A stretch of DNA of 64,000 bases, taken from positions 53,428,727 to 53,492,726 of the forward strand of contig OU862917.1 of assembly GCA_917880885.1 (NCBI GenBank), read 5' to 3'. This stretch comes from Limnephilus marmoratus (taxonomy: Eukaryota > Arthropoda > Insecta > Trichoptera > Limnephilidae). The notes beneath the pieces are model-generated. The model searched no databases. It was not told the DNA's origin and saw only the letters and a list, made by a program, of their open reading frames with translations. Position numbers and translations under genes: made by a program. Below are positions 21,949 through 32,288 of the stretch, piece after piece; position 1 is the stretch's first letter; every line of letters starts with the position of its first letter.

Positions 21949-22140
21949 GTTACGTTTCGTATATTACTGTAGGGGAAAGAGAGAGAGAGGTGCGAGCACA
22001 CATTTTCTTTCTCTCTTTCTCTCATAGCCAGTTACGTTTCGTATATCTAAGACACAGTGCATGCCTATTGTCTGTATCACACTGTAGGAGCAAGAGAGAG
22101 CAGTGCGCGCGCACATTTTCTTTCTCTCTTCCTATCATAG
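21949..22140. repeat. Direct tandem duplication, two unequal units
   Basis: AGTTACGTTTCGTATAT...CACATTTTCTTTCTCTCTT...CATAG occurs at about 21950-22027 and again at 22030-22140. The second unit has an extra ~30 bp (CTAAGACACAGTGCATGCC). GAGA/CTCT runs lie inside. The small frame at 21990-22181 spans the duplication and is not a gene. Confidence 0.7.
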
Positions 22141-22191
22141 AGATGGAGCTAAATAAGTTTTACTTAAGTCGTGTGGTCTAAAGCACACTCG

Positions 22192-22607
22192 TTTTTTTAT
22201 ATATGAATACCGCACTCCCGACTTCCCAACTGCTCCCGTCTGGAGCCAATGAGAGACTATGGCATCCCCAATTGGTTGTGAGGCTGAAGGTAGTGGGTAG
22301 GGGAAGGAGGTAGTGGAAAGGAAGGTGGGGAAGTATCTACCCAGTTATTCAGATCTGGTCACCAAACACGGCTATAGCCATTTCAAGCAACATTTCAATT
22401 TTGAATGGTCGTCTTACACCAGGGAGATTCTGAGAGTATCTTCCACTCTGAAACGTGCCGCAAATATACTATATATTATTTTAAGTGAGTAAATTGTGAA
22501 TAACAAATTAATGAAACAAAATTTATTTGCCACGCCGGGATTTAATCCCGCGACCTTCTGATTGCCAGTCAAGAGCCTTACCGCTGGACTACGCTGGAAA
22601 GGACTGA
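22192..22607 (-). mobile_element. SINE2 copy 1 (tRNA-derived head)
   Basis: On the minus strand the head (about 22600-22527) reads GTAGTCCAGCGGTAAGGCTC, TTGACTGGCAATCAG and GCGGGATTAAATCCCGGCG, clear A/B-box-like and T-arm features. The body (TTCCAGAGTGGAAGAT-type words, GGTGACCAGATCTGAA, CCCAATTGGGGATGCC) and an A-rich tail toward 22192 follow. A plus-strand copy is at 29373-29756. Such SINEs are copied in trans by LINE proteins. Confidence 0.8.
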
Positions 22608-22882
22608 GGAAAACGATCGCTGTTTGAGCAAATTTTGTAAAAATAATATATATTTTAAACACGATGAATTTTCATTCATAACGCTAGCTATGAATATTGC
22701 AGGCACCGTAAAACCAATAAAAACCTAAAAATTAAAATGCTTCAAAATAAACTATATATGTCTTTTGATCTACTACCTACCAGTAATTCTCCATAATTAA
22801 ATTTGTATTATCATGGGTCTATATTTTGTCTGCAATCTTCCGAACAGGCCCTCCATTGATATGCTTGGTGTAACCCTAAGTG
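22608..22882. other. No supportable gene
   Basis: AT-rich sequence between SINE2 and the CR1-like LINE. No assignable content. Confidence 0.4.
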
Positions 22883-23520
22883 ACCGCTCAGGTATGGGGG
22901 CTCCATCGAAGCCAGAGTAAAGTTAGCCTCCCAAAAACTGGGCGTACTGTACAGGGCCCGCAGATACTTTAATAGTACACAACTGCTAACCTTGTACAAA
23001 TCACAAGTACGCCCCACGGTTGAATTTGGCAGCCATCTCTGGTCTGGAGCTCCAAAATACCTGAAAAATACCCTCGACTCTGTGCAGAAACGGGCGGTCC
23101 GTTTGATAGATTCTCCCATCTCAATCTTTAGAGTACAGGCGTCGGGTGGGAATGCTATCCTTGTTCTACCGGTATTACAATGGAAGATGCTCCGAGGAAC
23201 TAGCATCATTGATCCCTTCGGCACCGGTGCATAGTCGGGAAACACGCCAAACGCGTGCCCAACATGTGTACACGGTTGACATTTGTCACATGAGAACGGG
23301 TCGTTTCCTAGACTCGTTCTTGTGTTCAACAGCTCGGCTGTGGAATGATTTGCCGGCCTCTGTGTTTCCTCCTTCCTACAACATGGGTCTCTTCAAGACC
23401 AATGTTCATTCCTTCCTCTCCTCAAAAAGACCCTCCACACAGCATCCCAGATGACATAGGCCCTGAGGGAAATTATTTTCCTCAGGGCCTCCTGTGTGGA
23501 GTTAATGTAAAAAAAAATTG
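22883..23520 (+). mobile_element. CR1/Jockey-like LINE, 5'-truncated 3' end
   Basis: One frame (about 22924-23231) gives SQKLGVLYRARRYFNSTQLL, TLYKSQVRPTVEFGSHLWSG and LDSVQKRAVRLIDSP. This is the post-RT region typical of CR1/Jockey-group ORFs. The frame then shifts near 23145 to LFYRYYNGRCSEELASL, TGRFLDSFLCSTARLWNDLP and SVFPPSYNMGLFKTNVHSFL. The ORF ends about where the terminal hairpin begins (23433-23501), and AATGTAAAAAAAAA closes the element. It is inactive. It is the likely partner of SINE3, whose last ~110 bp are the same. Confidence 0.85.
23433..23501 (+). other. Compound terminal hairpin shared by LINE and SINE3
   Basis: CTCCACACAG (23433-23442) pairs with CTGTGTGGAG (23492-23501). 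Inside it, GGCCCTGAGG (23459-23468) pairs with CCTCAGGGCC (23480-23489). The same nested stems occur in the tails at 8640-8700, 23727-23800, 25357-25430, 31010-31081, 42880-42950, and partly at 53640-53695 and 58590-58650. Placed just before the A-rich tail, it is a natural candidate for the RNA structure recognised by the LINE reverse transcriptase. That role is inference. Confidence 0.8.
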
Positions 23521-23723
23521 GTCAGAGTCAGCATTCAAAAGCAATTTAACATTAAAAAAATTTTAGACACAGAATGGGAAATATTATAAACCGTCGCATT
23601 TCCGACTTACGTATACCTATGACAATTAAAAAATTTCAAATTTTATTAATCGGGTACAGTACAGACGATAGTATTTCTGCAGAGAAAATGGTTTTATATT
23701 CCCAAATCAAAAACTAGTTCTTT
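23521..23723. other. No supportable gene
   Basis: AT-rich spacer between the LINE tail and an inverted SINE3. Confidence 0.4.
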
Positions 23724-24148
23724 TTTAAATTGGCTCCACACAGGAGGCCCTGAGGAAAATAGTTCCACTAATCTTTGGGGATGCTGTGTGAAGGGTCTTT
23801 TTAGAAAAGGAATGAGAGGAAGTTTAGGGAAAGAAAAAGGTATGAGGGGTGGGTAGGAATCTGGAGGTCAACGTGTTCAGGATTGACGAACGTACGAATC
23901 CATCGCTCCCTCTACGTTTCCTCTTCTATGTTTCGAGAGAGTCCTGGTGGAGCGACCAAAAGGTCTCCCTCAACCAGTCTCTCCCGAACCGGCCTGCCAC
24001 GCAGCTGGTGGGCGGACGCATCCGCCGCCAAGATCCGTACAAACCTCACCCCATAAACCCGGGCACCCCTGCTAAATCACCAAACGTAGCGTTATCCAAT
24101 AAACGGCTCCCGGGGCTGCGATACCCATAGCCGCCTCCTAAATTATAA
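23724..24148 (-). mobile_element. SINE3 copy, near full length
   Basis: Reading leftwards it starts ATTTAGGAGGCGGCTATGGG (the family start is TTTGGGAGG(C/T)GG), then GCCCCGGGAGCCG, GGTTCGGGAGAGACTGG-like sequence, and a body ending in the shared hairpin (AGCCTCCTGTGTGGAGCC side at 23727-23750). It has no clear tRNA fold, so SINE is used in the broad sense: a short, repeated, non-coding retroelement with a LINE-derived tail. A Helitron-like element begins 4 bp beyond its head. Confidence 0.75.
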
Positions 24149-24152
24149 ATTA

Positions 24153-24606
24153 CTAGCTGGTTCCCGGCATGCGTTGCTACGCCATTTAATAAAGAAATTG
24201 TTTCTCCCTGCATGTCCTTTCCCATTCGTCCCGTTCCCGTTCCCCTTCCTCCTCCCCTTCTTCTCCCGCGTCCCCTTCCCCTTTTGCGTTCACACTCCAT
24301 CTCCTCCACCTTTCCTCTCCCCACTCCACTCTCCTCCTTCCCCCGTCCCGCGAACCCCCCTCCCGCCTCCCACCACCCGCATTTCATACATTCAGTCCCG
24401 GTACATTCAGTTTTCAAACAGTTCGCGTGCCTACTATTAACAATTTTTTTATACAACTTTCATAATGCCAGAGCTCACCAGTAGTTTTATACAAACCTTG
24501 TCCTGACAATAACGAACACGCAAAAAAAGAATTATCCAATTTGGTGCAGTCGTTCGGAAGTTTTGCGCGTACATACATTTCGGCGATTCATTTTTATTTA
24601 TTTAGA
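24153..24606 (-). mobile_element. Helitron-like element (polypurine family), full length
   Basis: The minus strand starts TCTAAATAAATAAAAATGAA (24606), then CGCCGAAATGTATG, ACTTCCGAACGACTGCACC and CCAAATTGGATAATTC. It ends GCATGCCGGGAACCAGCTAG at 24153, inserted between A and T. The plus strand from 24215 to 24380 is almost pure pyrimidine. This is the cleanest copy of the family (454 bp). The proline-rich plus frames at 24174-24484 are artefacts of the tract. Confidence 0.65.
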
Positions 24607-24987
24607 TTATTATTATAAGTCAAAAGATATTATTTAACATTTGAGTCAATAAAATCGAGTATGTACTGTAAATGAATAGGCTGGTACTGGTACTAGGCAT
24701 TACAGCCAACCTCTTTTCTGTGCTTTAACCCGCCCACCACAACACCCATTGCGCAATCCTTCCTTCACTTGTTTTATTTCAACACCGAGCTTGGCAAATC
24801 AGACTATTGTTTTCCATGCGACTAAAAGTCCAAATTATAATAATATTATGATAAATACGTTCTAAATGTTTCGGCGCCGTAAAGGCACGGTTGAAACAAA
24901 AAGCCTCCGATTATCAGTGAATTGCGCATGCATTTTGGCATAAGCAGTGCTGCATTTGCAAAATCCCGACCCCGGGCAAACTTCTCT
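24607..24987. other. No supportable gene
   Basis: AT-rich sequence. GCGCATGCATTTTGGCATAAG near 24925 and the flanking text show no domain or repeat that I can name. Confidence 0.4.
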
Positions 24988-25445
24988 ATTTGGGAGGCGA
25001 TTATGGATTCCGCCGCCCCGGGAACAATTTATCGTATAACCAACGCCTCTGCCGTAGGTCACCCCATCTGATTCGCTAAGTTTGATGACTTAGCAGCATG
25101 TCCGAATTCATGGGATGAGGTTGGTCCGGGTCTTGGCGGCGGATGTGTCTGCCCACCAGCTGCAAGGCACGCATGATCGGGAGAGAATAGTTAAGGGAGT
25201 CCCTTTGACTTCTTCACTTTCTCGGAACATCGCCTTGCACCACAATGGGAGTGATGGATTCATACGTCCGTCAATCCTGGACACACTGACCCCTAGATTC
25301 CTACCCACCCCTCGTATCCTTTTCCTTCCCAGAACTTCCTCTCCTTCTTTTCCTAAAAAGACTCTCCACACAGCATCCCCAAAGATGCCGTAGGCCCTGA
25401 AGGGAATTATTTTCGTCAGGGCCTCATGTGTGCTAATGTAAAAAA
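24988..25445 (+). mobile_element. SINE3 copy, near full length
   Basis: Start TTTGGGAGGCGATTATGG, then GCCGCCCCGGGAACAATTTA, TAGGTCACCCCATCTG and GGTCTTGGCGGCGGATG. The body follows (CGCCTTGCACCACAATGGG, CACACTGACCCCTAGATTC). The terminal hairpin has one side eroded (CATGTGTGCTAATGTAAAAA lacks GGAG). The overlapping frames on both strands here are not genes. Confidence 0.75.
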
Positions 25446-26064
25446 AACTGGTTTATTCATTTATTTACAAAAACAGTATAAAAACCAATACATACAAAAG
25501 CGGCAAAGAAAATTAAAATAAAACTTTTTGATAAATACATTTACATTTGGGCAAAAAAATTTACCCGTAGGTACACACGTTTTTTTGTATTTATTTATCT
25601 ATATAACGTGCGTTTTCATTGAATTTTTCGATGCCTGTCTCACTGGGATATACCTGTGTCGAGACAGGCGTTGTTGTGGGACATGTGAAAAATATCCAGT
25701 AGTAGTTTCAACCTAGTGAGTCTTCCCAGGAGCATCACCATTGGTAAGTTAGTTCTGCACCTGGGAAGAATCAAAAGCCTGTGTTGGCGGCTTGGCGTGA
25801 AATTATCCGGGACATAGACTCATATTTTAGAATGTCTGGTATTGATAATAAACCATTCAGAAACTTTTAAGCCATCAGCAGTAATGTTATCCGTTCTGAA
25901 ACTAAGCGAGACCCGAAGATGAAGCATGGTACAAGCGAGAGAATTTTATTTAGAAAATTAACCCAAAAACTTCAAATTTATTACTTTCAATGGGGACAAA
26001 TAACATGAATATACAAACAAGAAATGAGCAAGATGGAAATTGTTTAAATGGGTATTTTAATAAG
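25446..26064. other. No confident gene
   Basis: CCTGTCTCACTGGGATATAC ... GTGTCGAGACAGGCG (25632-25668) is a hairpin-capable pair. TTCCCAGGAGCATC (25723) and CACCTGGGAAGAATC (25758) are partly inverted. Neither is coding. Confidence 0.4.
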
Positions 26065-26310
26065 AATGGGAATAATAATAAGAAACAGAATTGTCATCAC
26101 TGCAAACAACACATGAACCATGCTGTTTGCTGTGATGCCAACTGAAATCGGATGAAAGAGATGGTGTAAAACGGCCTTAAGAATCGGAATAAGAATGGAA
26201 TGAGAATAATATGAGGAACCAGAATGTAAATACGAATGGTATGAGAATAATATTAGGAAACAGAATTAAAATAAGAATCGGAATAAGAATGGGATGAGAA
26301 TGGAAAGGAT
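26065..26310. repeat. GGAATAAGAATGG-type tandem repeat
   Basis: Words such as AATAAGAATGGGAATAATAA, GAATAATATTAGGAAACAGA and AAGAATCGGAATAAGAATGG recur on both sides of the left TIR of the following MITE. Some lie outside it (26065-26090) and some inside (26160-26310). Confidence 0.65.
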
Positions 26311-26491
26311 AAAGGACTAAAATGCCTACAACACACAACATCTTTTTTCAGCCCGATTCCAATTAGAGACCAATGTCGACATTTTTCGCTTTACGCGATT
26401 GCTATTTTCATCTCTATTTTCATATCTATTGGATTCAGTTGTCATCACAGCAAACAGCATGGTTCATGTGTATGTTTGCAGTGATGATAAC
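26093..26491. mobile_element. MITE with ~50-bp TIRs that are themselves hairpins
   Basis: The left end 26093-26145 and right end 26438-26491 are inverted copies (TCATCACTGCAAAC, ACACATGAACCATGCTG, TTTGCTGTGATG). Each end is also a near-palindrome, CATCACTGCAAAC...GTTTGCTGTGATG. The interior is mostly the GGAATAAG tandem repeat. No transposase is present, and the target duplication is unclear. Confidence 0.75.
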
Positions 26492-28395
26492 TGCGTAGTG
26501 AATCGTGTGACGTCATCACTCACTACGTAAGTTATTTTTAGTTTCAACAGGTGTTAATTTTGTATGACAGTTGCATGGAAGTTAAAACATTATTTAGATG
26601 GAATTAAGTATTTATTTATTATGTTTATTATATTTTTCAATATTATTGCGGGAGAGTGGTATAAAAGTTGTTTAACCCTTCGAATAATAAGAAAATAATT
26701 TTCTGTCAACTTTTGCCTGTCAAAGTTTGCGCGCAAAATTCCTGGTTCTTCCATGCATTTTAAATGTTCTTATTTATTAGTTTTTTTAACGCTTTTGCAA
26801 AAATAAAAATTGTTCTAAAATTTAGATAAAATAATCTTTCGGATATGTTTATTAGAAATCAACATTTTTGTTTATAAATATTAAAATTTTAATATTGGAA
26901 ACATAAATTGGCTAAAAAATGAATACCTGCGAATATTTGAATTAAAGTAATTAAAATAGAATAAACTTCAAATTTTAAATTCCGATTCCTTTTCTCAACA
27001 AAATATGTAATAAAACTGTAACCTCACATTTTATCACTTTCATACAATTTTATATTAAAATTAAATGTGGGTTACGTCACAAATAGGCGCAAAATCAAAC
27101 CGTCACTTTTGATCAGCTTTGTAAAATATCTGAACAACCTAACTCATATAATTCCAAAACAATGAGAAGCATTATTTCTTTCCGTTTCTAATATAAAAGA
27201 AATCAAAAATATTCGCATTACAGAAAGAGAGATATCTAACTTTTAATAATGCACGGTCGCTCTGGGACAATCTGGGTCTCCTGTTATTATAACGGCATAT
27301 GATGTTTTGGGACAACTTGGGTCTCCTGTGATTAAACGGGGTTAAAATTATTTTTTTTTTGCTTTTAAAATCAATATCATCGAAAACAAAGCATTACCTG
27401 CATTATTGTAGCCAAATAAGATACGGCGCCGATCAGCTGTTCGATGACGGCCATTTTGGATTTTGAAGTTCGCAGAGTTGGCCGTGGAGTAGGTAGCATT
27501 ATGATATAGCATATTATACGACTTTTTCGAACAGTTTAAAGTTTTTCAATATTTTAAATAATAGAGATACCCCTATTTTTGATACTGAATTATTTAGTCC
27601 TAAATAATGTTTCAATAAACACAACAACTAAATCTCTATAAACAGTATGAAATAACGAATAACATGAAGTGTCATACCTACATTTCAATACAGTGACTGG
27701 TGAGGAGTGACGTCAGCACCAAACATTCAATAATGCCAACTTTACAGTGTGTTTTAACGAGACTTTTAAAAATGCACTTTTTAATAATTTTTTTAAAACT
27801 CGACTTTTGATATTATTAAATAAAACTTATATATTCAGAATCAGCGTTAATTGGTATATATGAATATTTTTTTAAAGCCATAATATTTTTCACTGGAGTT
27901 CCTTATTGGGTGACTGATAGCGTCACACGGTGGCCGGTCCTAGAACTTTTTGATCAAGCTAATATATGTGTGTATGTGTGTGTATATGTGTGTATATGCA
28001 TATATATGTATCTGTCTCAGATCAGACATCGTCTAGTGAGGCGGGTTACTTAATTGTTTATATATGATAATGTTATATCAATAAACGCCCCGGTTGAAAA
28101 AATAAATAAGTAAATAAATAAAAAAATATCTTTTATTTATGAAAATGATTATTGACCAATCTTTGAGCAAATCGGCCAAATTATAGAAATCATATGCGTT
28201 GATGTTTATCATGTTTATGTGTCCAATTAATTCGAGAAAATCGTATAATAAAAAGTAATTATTCTTGTTTTGCTTCAGCAATAGGACTCTGATCTTCCAA
28301 GCTACGTGACAGCTAAACCGTCCAAACATCTTCTTATTGATGCTATATCCAATAAATTGGACGTCAACATCAGATATCGTGGACTCTTTATACAG
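26492..28395. other. No supportable gene; TG/TA microsatellite
   Basis: AT-rich sequence. TGGGACAATCTGGGTCTCCTG (27257) and TGGGACAACTTGGGTCTCCTG (27312) form a short direct repeat (each split here: TGGGACAA, then TGGGTCTCCTG). A (TGTGTA)n/(TA)n microsatellite lies at 27965-28015. The minus frame at 28078-28329 shows no domain. Confidence 0.5.
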
Positions 28396-29315
28396 GGCTT
28401 AACAGCACGTTCCCGAATGATTTTTACCAGCGATTCTTTTTTTTCAATTCAATTCAATTTATTCATATACGGGCGTTACACAGAGCTTTCGAAAGTAGTG
28501 TAGACCGTGACCTTCCTCTTTTGAAGGTCATATATGCAAAATTTCATCAACTTCTGCATAAAATTGTAGATTTGCATACAAATCAAATCCACACCGCCCG
28601 CTTGCCAGTTCGCTCGTCCACCACATGCAGACATTCTCCTTTATACATTATATATTTCAACCAATTTACACAAAACCTTGACAAATTATATACCCAAACC
28701 TTCCTCATGAATCACTCTATCAATTAGTGAAAACCACACGAAAATCCGTTCAGTAGTTTGTGAGTTTATCGCGAATAGACAGACAGACGCGACGAAGAAC
28801 TTTGTTTTATAATATTGAGAGATGTTCCATATAAATAAAATCGGATGCATTTATCCGAGACGCTATCTAGGTTACATACCAGTTCTTAGAACGATTGTTT
28901 ACAACGTAAAAGGTAGTTGCCTATGACATGGAAAAAATAGTCGAAGATAATATTTATTGTTGATTCTAAAATTTAAAATCTAGATGTCATTTTGCCGTTC
29001 GATAACATTTTTTTACAAAAACAAATATTTTTCCATAACACGTCGCAACTCGCAACTGAGTAGTCGTTTATAGCCTAGCGGGTCACGTGATAAGCACTCC
29101 ATCTCGTTCTAGACGCACGGTAACACACGAAACAGCGAGTGCATCACGTGATCCCGTCGCGACGTGTAAGTCAATGACACCGTGTGATTAAATTTATTTT
29201 TGTTGTTGTTTTTAACAGAAAAAATACATCGTCGAACAGCAAAATGACATGTACATTTTTTATTCCAAATATGCTGAGGGATCGTTGGTTAAAACCCTTT
29301 GGGTCTAGTAAGCGC
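28396..29315. mobile_element. Long-TIR MITE copy interrupted by a Helitron-like insert
   Basis: The left end (28396-28440, GGCTTAACAGCACGTTCCCG, TTTTTACCAGCGATTC) belongs with 28975-29315 (CATTTTGCCGTTCGATAAC, CGCAACTGAGTAGTCG, TAGCCTAGCGGGTCACGTG, then right TIR TCGAACAGCAAAATGACATG, TTCCAAATATGCTGAGG). It is the same family as 1605-1990. The centre has its own inverted words (CACGTCGCAAC / GTCGCGACGTG, CACGTGAT). Confidence 0.65.
28441..28822 (-). mobile_element. Helitron-like element, 5' part, inside the MITE
   Basis: On the minus strand it begins TCTCTCAATATTATAAAAC, then GTCTGTCTGTCTATTCGCG, ACTACTGAACGGATTTTCG and TGACCTTCAAAAGAGGAAG. It ends without CTAG in T-rich sequence. The matching 5' end is at 63528-63760. 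The words GTCTGTCTGTCT and ACTGAACGGATTTT are widespread in arthropod non-autonomous repeats. Confidence 0.5.
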
Positions 29316-29372
29316 TGCCGACCTGATGTTGATATAGAAAACGACGCAATGGGCGAGTTTAAGGTTCGAAAA

Positions 29373-29756
29373 CGGCATGGTCTAGCGGTAAGGCTCTTGA
29401 CGCGGGATCGAATCCCAGCGTGGGCAAATAAATTTTATTTGATTAATTTGTGTAATTTCACGATTAATTCATTTAAAATAATATATAGTATATTTGCAGC
29501 ACGTTCCAGAGTGGAAGATACTCTTAGTATCGCCCTGCTGTAAAACCACCATTCAGAATTGAAACATTGCTTGAAATGGCTTTGGCCGTGTTTGGTGACC
29601 AGATCTGAATAGCCAGGTACTTTCCCATCTCCTTCCCTTCCCCACTACCATCAGCCTCACAACCTACCCCAATTGGGGATGCAATAGATCCACTGGCTCC
29701 AGACGGGATCAGCTGAGACTCTTGTGAGATATTCTTATAAAAAAAATAAAAAAATG
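29373..29756 (+). mobile_element. SINE2 copy 2
   Basis: The head GGCATGGTCTAGCGGTAAGG then GCTCTTGACGCGGGATCGAA lacks the anticodon region compared with 22527-22600. The body AGAGTGGAAGATACTCTTAG, GGTGACCAGATCTGAATAGC and CCCAATTGGGGATGC follows, ending in ATTCTTATAAAAAAAATAAA. The internal deletion removes the tRNA fold, so the copy is a dead pseudogene of the SINE. Confidence 0.8.
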
Positions 29757-30625
29757 CCTGTTATGTTATAGACAGTGCCGGCATGCTAATGGACTATTTG
29801 TCCGTAAATAAATGCCTCCCCGCTATGCCTTTCCCTCTCACATGTATGTTTTACGCATCTTTGTCTTTCACTTACTGTCATTGTAAAGTCAGAAAAGTGA
29901 GAACTTATGCGAGAAGCGATCGTATCAAGTGCAGGTCGGCATTTAAGTTTGGCGCGTACTGTATGTGCTGTTACATCCTGTATAGCAGTTTACTGACAAA
30001 ATTTTCCTTTGCTTACTATCCAAACATCAGATCTTATTATTATTTTACTGTGTACAAAGATTTCGTCGTCAACATCAGACAGCGTGGACTGTTTTATTGT
30101 TTATTGACAAAGTTTTATTTCGTCGCATAACGGATTAGATGTTGATTTGGTTGTCGCCTCAACTTTGGAGACAATGATGTAATTTTGTTTTATTGTACCA
30201 ACAGTTTTGTGACTTCCGTATTTCGAGGGTTAATAAACTCTGGAAACTGCTGCGTAGCTACAATTATAACGACGCACGTGGAATACACCTGCCTTCTTTC
30301 TGACATTGTAAAGTCGACCCGGTCTAAAGATGGGCTGAAAACGGTTTGATAAATGAGCATTAAAACAACCTTAACAATTGCACTAAAGATCGCTGATGTA
30401 AGATTATCCTTTCCTATTAAATATTCTATAAATTCATACATTTTTCAACTGTGACATCCCTTCCAGGGATCATATCTGTAAGCCTGAGCGGCGGGTGTAG
30501 GTGTAGAACTTAGAACTAACTTATAGAATCCCTCGCCGTAGAAAATAAGAGATGAAGCGATGCAGGGACGAGAAAGAATTGGAGACCGAATCAATAAACG
30601 CTCGGAAATCTGCAAAATAATTAAC
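29757..30625. other. No supportable gene
   Basis: The frame at 29783-30130 (115 codons) is cysteine- and tyrosine-rich without a domain. GTCAACATCAGACAGCGTGG (30068) resembles GTCAACATCAGATATCGTGG (28362), so the frame is partly repeat. GTGACATCCCTTCCAGGGAT (30452) is the complement of words at 41975-41996. Confidence 0.45.
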
Positions 30626-31092
30626 AATTTGGGAGGCGTTAATGAGTACCTACCCATTACACATACCCCATTACACATACCATTACACATACCCCTACCA
30701 TAGGTCACCCCAAGTGGTTCGCTACGTTTGGTGACTTAGAAGGGATGTCCGGGTTCATGGGAGAGGTTTGTCCGGGTCTTGACGGCGGATGCGTTTGACC
30801 ACCAGCTGCACGAAAGGCCGGATAGGGAGAGAATGGTTGAGGGAGTTCTTTTGACTTCTCCAGTCTCTCGGATAATCGCCTTGCACCGCAGTGGAAGGGA
30901 TGGATTGATGCATCCGTCACTCCTGGACACGCTGACCCCCAGATTCCTACCCGTCCCTAATACCCTGTTCCTTCCCATAACTTACTCTCCTTCCTTTCCT
31001 AAAGAGATCCTCCACACAGCATCCCCAAAGAAAATATAGGTCCTGAGCGGAATTATTTTCCTCAGGGCCTCCTGTGTGGAGCTAATGTAAAA
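30626..31092 (+). mobile_element. SINE3 copy, with best-preserved terminal hairpin
   Basis: The head at 30629 (TTTGGGAGGCGTTAATG) is followed by a small CATTACACATACC triplication (30652-30694). The body then resumes (TAGGTCACCCCAAGTGGTTC, GGTCTTGACGGCGGATGCG, CCTTGCACCGCAGTGGAAG). The stems CTCCACACAG (31010-31019) and CTGTGTGGAG (31072-31081) are intact, and the tail is GCTAATGTAAAAAAATAAG. Confidence 0.8.
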
Positions 31093-31603
31093 AAATAAGA
31101 TGGTTTATTACAATACGTAAATAGAATTACTGATAATAATTGTTATAATATTACGTCATGCAAAAAGTGAATTATCCACAAATACGAAAATAAAGAAAAT
31201 TATTTAGTAAAGTTCAAAAGGTCAATTTGATTTGGGGCTTTAGAGCTTTAAAGGAAATGGAAACACTTATCCTTACTAAGTCTGGTTTTATTCCAAAATA
31301 ATATTTTTTACTGATTAATTAATGTTTTCTTGCGAAATATTGATTAGTTTTACCTCATTGAGTTATATTTTAATTTTGTTAGAATAAAATGCGCAGTAAA
31401 CAACGAACTGTTTTCCGACGATATTTTTGGCTGTTTACTGTAAGAATTAATTTGTATGCCGAAAACATCTCCTTGTCAACACGTTAGCAAACGTCCTAAA
31501 GTAAATCAGGTATTGCTCAATCCATTAAGTGGGTATGTGGCGATTGCTTCAATATACTATTTGAAGTTGAACGGTTCAACATTAGCTCTGTTCTACTTAA
31601 CTA
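31093..31603. other. No supportable gene
   Basis: AT-rich sequence with no frame or repeat that I can assign. Confidence 0.4.
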
Positions 31604-32288
31604 CTAGCTGACCCGGCGAACTTCGTACCGCCTCAGAATAAATAACTGTTGTGTTAACTTATTAGCTGAATTAAATGAAGTTTTTTTAAATGGCACAATG
31701 AAGCAATTATCGATGCGCAACTGTCCGTGTTTTGTTTTTGTCAGTTTCAGAGATGGCGTTGGGTACGGATTTATGTTTTCTTGTGATTTTCTTACTTTTC
31801 CACTTACTTATAATTTTTTTTTTTTTTATTTATTTCTACTACTATTACTTACTTATACTAATTGCATTTCATTTTCTTCGTACGTGTGAGGGAGATTCAT
31901 TGTATTTTTCCTTTGGAGGGGTGCAGACATACGTTCACCGTCAGTATCATTTTCGACTGTTGGCATTTAGTGTGTAAGAAAGAAGGGCAGCATCATATGT
32001 TTAAGAACAACAGCAAAACAAACAGCGCATTGACATTAAATTTGACATTTTTGACTCACTATTCAATATTATATTTATCACAATATTGCTGCAGCTCTTT
32101 TAAAAGATGGAGAATTCGTTCCGTACAAAATGCACGAGGAAAAGAATTTTTTTCGTAATATTTTTTTTCGTGAATTTTTCCGATGTTTTAATAGTTATTC
32201 TGCTATTCGGACAGAGACAAATCCAAAAAATCAAAGATCATAAAAATCGGTCCAGCCGTCATTTTATTTTTTTTTTTAATTCACTAGA
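31604..32288 (-). mobile_element. Helitron-like element, near full length
   Basis: The plus strand shows A|CTAGCTGACCCGGCGAAC (reverse of a ...GGGTCAGCTAG end). At the far side it reads GATCATAAAAATCGGTCC, CAGCCGTCATTTTATTTTT and TTCACTAGA|T, the reverse of a TC start. The minus-strand words GGACGGCTGGACCGATTTTT are a hallmark of this widespread lepidopteran Helitron group. Small T-rich frames at 31698-32304 are not genes. Confidence 0.65.

Noticed and set aside
24046..24484. Proline-rich or Arg/Gly-rich frames on both strands
   Set aside because: These come from the polypyrimidine tract of the Helitron-like element; the same effect is seen at 4085-4405, 7367-7606 and 10674-10973.
27965..28015. 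CRISPR-like or regulatory repeat
   Set aside because: It is a simple TG/TA microsatellite; the window is eukaryotic and has no spacer-repeat array.
29783..30130. 115-codon frame as a secreted Cys-rich protein
   Set aside because: Part of the frame is repeated at 28340-28395, the hydrophobic stretches are AT-rich translation, and there is no promoter or exon structure.
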